A program made the translations under genes and the position numbers. The notes beneath the pieces were generated by a model. That model was not told where the DNA came from. It was given only the letters and a program-made list of their open reading frames with translations, and did no database searches. From Marsupella aquatica (Eukaryota; Marchantiophyta), in contig OZ316895.1 in NCBI GenBank assembly GCA_973895155.1, positions 14,942,001-15,006,000 on the forward strand: DNA of 64,000 nucleotides. The letters are read 5' to 3'. This document shows, piece by piece, positions 57,266 through 64,000 of this stretch; positions within the stretch are counted from its first letter, which is position 1, and each line of letters starts with the position of its first letter.

Positions 57266-58862
57266 TCGGCCAGTTCTTGTCGAAGGGCAATCAGCTCGTC
57301 TTCAACTTTCCTATCGTTCTCTACAAGTGCTTTTAAGCTCTGTTCCAGAATTGATTTCGCCAACGCCTGCATCGGAGTGAAACACAAGAATGTTATCAAA
57401 GCCGTGTTGAGGATTTAGTGCCACGAAGAACCAATGTGGGGTCTTGTTAAACTAACAGACAGCTATACATCAAAACTGGACAAGCCCTGACCATGTCCAA
57501 AATGTAATCGGGAGAGCCCAATGATGCAAGACAATGCAGGGTCGTTGTTGTAAGCGCATTGGCACGGATAACAAGCATCAATGCTGACTTTGAATACTCA
57601 CCTTCCGCTTGTCAAGAGTCTTCATTGGTATTAGCACCTTCGGCATCTTGTAGTTCCTGCCACGGTAGAGAATGACAATATTGTTCTGGTGGATGTCGAT
57701 GACTACTCCCCCACTGAGCCTCGCTAATTGAACAGCCATTACCTTGATCTCCTCTTTACTGAACCCAGCGATTTCCACTTGCACTGTTTCGTGCTTCTTC
57801 CAATGCATGTGGATGTTTTGTATAGTTCCACCATAAATGCCACGCCTACCAACGGGGACATAATTCTTGTTCTTATAGCCGAGCTTTTTCAAATAATGCA
57901 TCTGCTCGGCGGTCAGAACCTCTATATCTGGGTCTTCCGGTGGAATCTCCTGCTCAGGAAACTTTGCGATAGCTAATCTAATCAACTCCATTTTCTTGCG
58001 TCCCTGCATGTCAAAACAACTATGAATACTTCCACTTGATTATCACATTCCCTCCCCGGAAAGTCAAAACCCTAAAACCCTAATAAGTAACAGGAATGTC
58101 AGTGTCAATCTAGTAAAATCTACAATCAGCATACTACAAGCCGCACTTGAATCCTAAATTCTAATTCCCACATGGACAATATCAGTATCCACAACCTTAT
58201 AAAACCACTCGAGTATCAGCATGGTACACAGGCTGAACCAAACCATAAACCGTGATACATTTGGAGAAAATTTCCTACAAAAACCTTTGAAAAGCACTAC
58301 AGTATCAGCATGGTCACGGCCGAACCTTCAGTAGTCTGAATTCAAGCCTCTCCTCGGGAGACATATCCTCTTTCCTTTTCCTGGAGATAAGACGCATGCG
58401 TTTGATCTTTTGGAGAGTTTCTTTCTTCTTCGCTTTGGCCCTCTTCATTTTCTTCTTACTCTTGAAGCGAACACTGCCTTCTAGAAAAGGATGCCGGCTA
58501 ATCGAGGCACCACTCATAGGCCCCACGTACGTCCCAGAAATTCGCATCCATCTCCCGCTCTCAACAAATGGCGCCATTGCGAGGTGCCGTTTTTGCATAA
58601 GTTGATGGTGCATACATACGTTTTCATACGAGTTGACAGTGTATACTTGTTGACGATTGCCGTTTCTCCAGACATACTGTCCGATGGCAGACTCAGCCCC
58701 TAAAGCTCTCCCGACTCCAATACCTCCACCGATTCCGAAACTTCCAGCAATTCCAGATACTTCAAAAGTGTCACAAACCCGGCCTGTTGTAGCTGCTGAT
58801 GCGGAATTCTTCCCAGCTGCTGCAGCGGCTCGTGCAATCAACGACAAAAGATGAGCGCGCAT
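57022..58862 (-). CDS. CRM-domain RNA-binding protein (At3g25440/CFM9 type), organellar
   Basis: Single-CRM protein of the plant group implicated in organelle intron splicing. Exons on the minus strand: 58862-58326, 58003-57602, 57366-57022, giving 427 aa. The N-terminus MRAHLLSLIARAAAAAGKNS is Ala/Arg/Ser-rich with no early acidic residues, as for mitochondrial or plastid targeting. A basic run follows (RFKSKKKMKRAKAKKKETLQ), then MSPEERLEFRLLK joined to GRKKMELIRLAIAKFPEQEI. The CRM domain is in exon 2: LTAEQMHYLKKLGYKNKN, GxxG-type loop YVPVGRRGIYGG, QNIHMHWKKHETVQVEIAGF, ARLSGGVVIDIH, NNIVILYRGRNYKMPKVLIP. Exon 3 encodes an acidic Ser/Asp/Glu tail with an internal duplication (GGQYKPKELE... 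and SGQYKPNELG). The exon 1 donor AAG|GTTCGG is weak but keeps frame. The start is the first ATG. Confidence 0.88.
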
Positions 58863-60569
58863 TGTGTTGGAATCCAATCCAATAACCCTGACGTAAACCC
58901 TAGACACTCCACGAGGACTGATCTGTACGTTGAGCTAGAGGACGAGCGAGAGAGAGGGTAAAAGTCGGGATATCACATGAATCGAAAGTATTTAGGCCGT
59001 CTGCTTCGCTCACGTTTCTATCAAAACGGCGCATTTGCTCTTGAAATGACTTTGCATTCGACCGCGAAATCCTACGCCACTTTTATTGAATGCATTGGGA
59101 GCAGAAGGCAGCCAGCTCAAGATCAGGTAAAAGGGACGATCCACAAGTGACATCGAGCTCTTCTTTGCAGGGAACGACGCCTTCACCAGGATCCGCAAAA
59201 ACTATTTTGACCCGATTCTTTCACCCCGAATGAACGACAGAACATACAGCTCCGGAACTTCGCATCGTGACAAGAATTGGGGCCAGCTGTTGTACTCTCC
59301 TTTAGTCGAGACACCACAATTTATCGGACCTCCAGATCCCGAATCAAGGTCACAGACTCATCAATGTCTGCGACGAGTGAGGAAATCAGTCAGGGCCAAA
59401 CATCCTCCTAATGCTTATAAGGTACTACTGAATTCTTCGATTCAGGCCTCTGAGCCCCTGATCTTCATCGCTAGCTACAGTAGTTCCTTCGATGTGCTGC
59501 GAAGGTGGAGATCTGTTGTGCTGAAATCTGACGGGAGCACTCTTCACCCATGACAAACCCTCAAATTGGAATTCCATCGACAAGAGTATCTGAGCTGTGA
59601 GGCAGAAAGTTCTCGAAAGAATTGTTGGGCGAGCTTGGAAAAACAGGGTTTAAAGGAGACAGGGTTTAGGGTCGGTTGAGGTAGGAGGGTTTAGGACTTT
59701 ATGGCCGGGTTCCATTGCCTTGTCCGTCCCAAGGCAAGAGTGTGGGTCAGGAAATCAGTGCAAACCTTATTACTAGAGCATGTGGCAAGACATGCCTCAC
59801 CAGATTCCCCCCCCCCCATGAGTGTGTTTTAGAGCAGCTAGTTTTGCCAAATTCTTAGAGCGTCCCCACCTTAAGCGCCATTAAAGACCCGCTATTAGGG
59901 TCAATTCTGAGGCGAGTGGTGCAGGTAGTTTGGCCATCTTAGTTTACGAAATCTCTAGTAAGCAAATTTGATCCAATGAAATCATGAATTCCCTGGCCAA
60001 GTGAAGAGATTTATAGTGAGTGTTCTTGTGGGGGAGGGGGAGTTGCACAAACCAATCATTGTTGCACCAGACCGGATGACAAAACCAATAGAGATACTCT
60101 TAGGTTTAATCTCAATATGCCCCCTTTTCCACCACCTGTGTTGGGGAAAGGGAATGAGACCAAGGAACTGTATGTGCTCCAACAACAATACAATTCCAAT
60201 GTAGCATTGTTCTTTACAAAAAAATTGATTAAGGGGCAGAAATGGAGACAAATGGATAGATGCCCTTTTGCTGGCACTAAGTAGTACACTTCCCGGTTCA
60301 CTTCTAACACATAAACCCTTTTGCAAGGGACGAGGTAGGTCCAGAAGGGGGCAATTCAATGAAAAGAGGCATCCAGTTGGGCATGTAAAGTTGCCCCCTA
60401 AGCCCTAAATTCCTTACAAAACTGATTTGAGTTGGCTCTCAATGAGCCATCCCTAGATGACTATACTCTCAACAACTGCAGAATTTTTACATGTGATTAT
60501 CCCTGACAATATGGTGTTGGTAGTGAGAAGGACTCACATCAAGGATAGTACTAAGGGCACTAAGCTAGG

Positions 60570-60571
<2 letters not shown>

Positions 60572-60612
<41 letters not shown>
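60572..60612. repeat. (CA)n microsatellite
   Basis: About 20 uninterrupted CA units. Confidence 0.97.
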
Positions 60613-60613
<1 letters not shown>

Positions 60614-61548
60614 AGATTGAATGTGAGGGGGTCATTCATAAGAGGGATTCCTTGAGGTGTTTCCAGGCTTTGACTTATACCCGAGGACTTAAAGAAAGAA
60701 TTTACTAAATCTAGCTAAAGTCAAGCATGGAATGCAATTCACAAGCTATTGAGGACATTTTTTCAAAATAAATGCTCCAAACGTTGTTTCCTTTAGCTTT
60801 GCTATGGGTAATTAAAGGTCTCTAATTTAGACACTAAAATTTTGGACAATGATTAAAGGGGTTGACGTATGAGGTACATGTTATGTAAAGTAGTCCTAAG
60901 AGGCACTTAGGCTACTTTAATTCAAGTTGTCCAAAATTCATGTTTGTAAATTGGATATGCACTTTACCTGGTGCAATGCAATAAGAAGGAGCTAGGAGTA
61001 CATTGTTGCTTTGAATGCACACTAAGTAACTTGCAGAATTTCAGGCAAGAGTCAAAGTAAATTGATCCTCTATTTATCTAGAATTAATACGAGAGGCAAG
61101 ATTGAGGTAAACGATGCTCAAGCCGGTGCAATTACGGAGGCGCGCAGCTACCTGTTGCCTCCCCGTTGCCTTCCCATTGCCTGCCCTTGTATCGGGCCTT
61201 GTACAATTAGGCATGAGAGGAGTTGGATGTGGATCAGATGGTAGGCCAGATGAGTTGGGCAAATGAAGTGCAAACAATAGAACCTGCACGTGATGTTCAT
61301 TCATTTAGCATAAACCATAGACAGGGTGCAGGCAGTAAAGTGTTGAGCCTCATTTACCTTTTGTCATGAATTATCTAGACATGTTCAAAATGAAAAGCTC
61401 TTGGGCCTTTATTTAAGATAAATAACCAAATGACCCATGCATGTGCACAAGGATGGCTTCCCATACCTAGGCTCCCAATGCCCTACTCACAAGTACAATC
61501 TACATATGAAAATTTTTCTGTTATCAGAGAAATCAGTACCTATAGTTT

Positions 61549-61910
61549 TGTTAGGCATTTACTCTTAGGTCTAGGGCTATGATTGTAACCATAGTTAGGG
61601 CTGACCTTAGTCACTGACTAGGTTAGGTTACCTAGACTACACACTATATGGGTTAGGTTAACTAGGTTGCACACTATGTCTCAAAGTGTGTTTGCTTGGA
61701 TAGGAGGAACTTAGACTCATTGTTACAGAGCCAAGTGAGAGATAAAGAGATCTTGTATTGCGGAGACTTGGTATGGCTAACGGGCCTAGAGTGCACTATA
61801 AAGCTCTCGTGGACGTAGCCTCAGCCGAGGTCGCATATCTCTTTTTGTTGACTACTTATGCATTGGATGGTTCATGAGGTTTCTGTTGTAGATGTAGTCT
61901 TTGCTCAACA
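61549..61910 (+). mobile_element. Solo LTR, Copia-like, 362 bp, TSD AGTTT
   Basis: The element begins TGTTAGGCAT and ends TTTGCTCAACA, with the perfect 5-bp duplication AGTTT on both sides (61544-61548 and 61911-61915). It shares GAACTTAGACTCATTGTTAC, CTTGGTATGGC, GCCTAGAGTGCA, CTCGTGGACGTAGCCTCA and TTGGATGGTTCATG with the solo LTR at 10112-10459, in the same order and orientation. No internal retrotransposon domain is adjacent. Confidence 0.9.
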
Positions 61911-62273
61911 AGTTTCGCTGTACTGTGTAGGTTATGAAGGCATTATAATATGTAATACTCTTTTTTCCATTCTCATGGTGTGTTTAGGAAGCGTCATTTT
62001 GGCAAGAAAACTCTTTGGCGATGTGACATTTTTCCCTAACCATGAAATGAGCCTCAAGGTGCCATTGTGCACCTTTTCACTGCCTACCATCTTATCCATT
62101 CTTTAGATACCCCTGAAAGTAGCTACTCATTGAGCTTTACTAGTAACATTACAAGGGCATCCGACTCCTGTAGTTATACTTTAGTTCCCACCGGAACTTT
62201 CTTTAACCCGTTAGGTAAGGGGATAAGCCGTTGTGCTGTTCCCCGTCGTTGCCTTGGAGACGCGGGACGGGAT

Positions 62274-62367
62274 GAACTACAGTCAATCGAACTACAGTCA
62301 ATCGAACTATATTCAATCGAACTACAGTCAATCGAACTATATTCAATCGAACTACAGTCAATCGAAC
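62274..62367 (+). repeat. 15-bp minisatellite, six units, two alternating variants
   Basis: Units of GAACTACAGTCAATC (A) and GAACTATATTCAATC (B) run A-A-B-A-B-A, then GAAC. The period is a multiple of three, so the overlapping ORF reads a five-residue repeat (Ile-Glu-Leu-Gln/Tyr-Ser). It lies about 240 bp before the start of the next gene, probably in its promoter or leader. Confidence 0.95.
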
Positions 62368-62609
62368 GACTGCACAGTACAGTCGGGGAGGCACTCATCG
62401 TCAGTCCTGCGAAAGGAGAACAACGCAGAGTTGTGAGAGAGGAGTGAAGCAATTTGAGTTCGCTCATGAACGAAGAAGAGCACGAGCACGAGGATACCTC
62501 AATAGACGAGACGCAAGCGAAGGGAAGGAATGGAGAATTGATCGAGAAGGTGGAGAGAGAGAAACAAGTAGAGGCGGAGGAAGGCGAAGGGCGTGGGAGA
62601 TGAGAGCTC

Positions 62610-63320
62610 ATGTCTCGGAGCGGAACATTGCAGGATGCGCTTCGGTTTGTGGATGAATTCCAGAGAGCGTCTGTGCCATCGGCGGCACGAGTGAAAGTGT
62701 TATCGTCGTCAGCAGCGGGAGCAGCAGCAGCAGCGCACGGAGGTCCGGAAGATGTCATTAAGCAGGGAGGAGGAAGGGGCAAGAGAGAGGGCAGAGAGAA
62801 GTCGGAGAAGCATGCGCGGCGGAAGAGTAAGCGGGATAAAGATGATAGGCACGGTAGCAGGAGGACGAGGGGGCGGAGAAGGGATTCGGTGAAGCGAGAG
62901 AAATATGATGATGATGACGACGACGAAGAAGAAGAGAGTGATGAAAGTGACGACGACGATGAAGACAGCGACGACGACGACCGCCGCCGCGCGAAAGAGA
63001 AAAGGCGTTCAGAGAGGAAGAAGGGCAGGAGAGAGCATCGAAAGAGGAAGGAGAGAAAGTCGTCATCGAGAAGGGGTGAGAGAGAAAAACACGAAAAGGA
63101 GAGCGCTCGGAAGAGAGAAGAGAGGAAGCGGGAGCAGCGGCATCGGTCTGGGAGATTACGGAGTCCGGAAGACAACTCTTCTCCGTCTGAAGACAAGAAT
63201 TCTGATTCTGGCTCAGAGTCTTCAGAGAGTGAAGGCCGTGATTCTTCTCTTAGGTCAGCAGAACAGGTAGCAGCTGGCATTGTGGAGGTATTTCCAGAGG
63301 TTGAAAATGATCTGCAGCAG
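62610..63320 (+). CDS. First exon of an unrecognised highly charged, probably nuclear protein (partial)
   Basis: The open frame begins MSRSGTLQDALRFVDEFQRA, followed by an Ala-rich stretch, then long Lys/Arg-rich runs, two Asp/Glu tracts (about residues 100-123) and an Arg/Lys/Glu/Ser region like those of splicing-associated or nucleolar proteins. It ends in a non-repetitive segment, AEQVAAGIVEVFPEVENDLQ. It reaches a plausible donor CAG|GTGTGT at 63320, in phase 0. Without splicing it would stop at 63350. No second exon is recognisable before 64000, so the gene probably continues outside. Base composition makes the opposite strand also open (62174-63340), but that translation is almost pure Ser/Leu/Arg and is taken as a shadow. 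Function unknown. Confidence 0.5.
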
Positions 63321-64000
63321 GTGTGTCCATTCTCCCTCATGCACGCTTAACTAAATTACGGGTTTTTCCCCTCCTGAGGATCAACCGCAGCACGTGTAAT
63401 TTCTTCGTCTGCTATCGCCTTGAATGTTCCTAACTCTGAAGACTATGTTCGTGTCGGTGGTAATATCAAGTCGAGTCTGTGCAGCATGGAAAAAGTGTCT
63501 GTAGTTTCCGTCCTTCAAGTACAATTGGGGTATAGATTTGGGGCGGTGTGTTCTTCGGAGCTGAAAGTGATAACACGAGGGATTTTGAAGTTAACTAGCA
63601 CCAAACTTTAATTCTTCTAGTGACCAAACCCACATTACCCTCATTGTAGAACTACTGCTTATCATAATAGATTCTGCCACAAAATGTAGATTCAGCAGTG
63701 TCATGAGTGAATGTTAAAACACCTGAAATTAGAAAGTTCAACGAATAGAAAGGAAATAAAAATGAGTATGTTGATGTATCGAATTTATAGCAACCTTGGC
63801 AATTTGAATAGAATTGAATCGCACTGGACTCCCGAGTCAGATGTCTTTCTGTATCCATTTCTGTAGTTTTTTAAAGTGGAATTTCTGACTAGTTCAGCCG
63901 TGCGTTTCGTCTTTAATGAAGTGGTATTTGCTTTTGGTTGGAGAGTTATGAGGATTGAACCACGAATATCTTCACCTTCGGCCTTCTTCATTCACTCTAA
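63321..64000. other. Window end; probable intron of the preceding gene
   Basis: Short ORFs only. GGTTCAATCC at about 63952-63961 on the minus strand resembles a polymerase III B box, but no tRNA fold could be built around it. Confidence 0.35.

Larger units (their letters stand above)
58863..62609. other. Interval between second CRM gene and the last gene
   Basis: The CRM gene 5' flank is at the left. A plus-strand ORF at 59230-59553 (MNDRTYSSGTSHRDKNWGQL...) is unrecognised and could be a small gene or exon; support is too weak to call. It also holds a C-run near 59809, an AC microsatellite, a solo LTR and a 15-bp minisatellite. Confidence 0.45.

Noticed and set aside
62174-63340. 388-codon open frame on the minus strand
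   Set aside because: Its translation is almost entirely Ser/Leu/Arg runs, the mirror of the charged codon repeats on the plus strand. No splice, start or family evidence supports it.
63785-63991. Possible tRNA or SINE on the minus strand (GGTTCAATCC)
   Set aside because: No acceptor, D-arm or anticodon stem could be folded around it.
1-64000. CRISPR arrays, prokaryotic operons, phage or plasmid features
   Set aside because: The tandem repeats lack CRISPR repeat-spacer architecture, and all supported genes are intron-bearing eukaryotic nuclear genes.

Overview
The window is nuclear DNA of a land plant. It carries several plant-only, organelle-directed genes: violaxanthin de-epoxidase, the cytochrome b6f assembly factor CCB2, two CRM-domain proteins, a PPR-type protein and a PAP-phosphatase-like protein. 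All are split by short to medium spliceosomal introns (about 100-700 bp). Gene spacing and modest intron sizes suggest a bryophyte-grade or other non-seed plant rather than a seed plant. That placement is inference, and no species is claimed.

Layout. 1-1298 (+): decayed Helitron RepHel helicase that enters from outside the window. 2626-7766 (+): CWF19L1/CwfJ-type splicing factor with a U12-type AT-AC intron. 7767-13384: gene-poor and repeat-rich, with a solo Copia-like LTR (10112-10459) and decayed tandem arrays. 13385-15864 (+): violaxanthin de-epoxidase. 18056-20793 (-): CCB2, convergent with it. 22716-23952 (-): short single-CRM (YhbY) protein. 23953-27456: minisatellites. 27457-33981 (+): RRP6-like exosome exonuclease with 12 exons. 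36058-40427 (+): U11/U12 snRNP 35K. 40428-46306: gene-poor repeats. 46307-49301 (+): PAP-phosphatase-like gene. 49872-50359: non-autonomous TIR element with 8-bp target duplication and a G-rich interior. 53602-55572 (+): PPR-like gene. 57022-58862 (-): second CRM gene. 61549-61910: second solo LTR of the same family as the first. 62610-63320 (+): first exon of an unrecognised charged nuclear-type protein that runs out of the window.

There is no operon-like logic, because these are independent eukaryotic genes. Two themes recur. One is plastid or organelle function (VDE, CCB2, both CRM proteins, PPR, PAP phosphatase). The other is nuclear RNA processing (CWF19L1, RRP6, U11/U12-35K). The minor-spliceosome protein U11/U12-35K lies about 31 kb from an intron that carries clear minor-spliceosome signals. 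I found no convincing undescribed multi-gene system. The best leads are the AT-AC intron, the nested TIR element, the paired solo LTRs, and period-exact tandem duplications inside coding regions. Exon models were built by hand from conserved protein reading frames and GT-AG (or AT-AC) junctions; reading-frame arithmetic closes for every model given.
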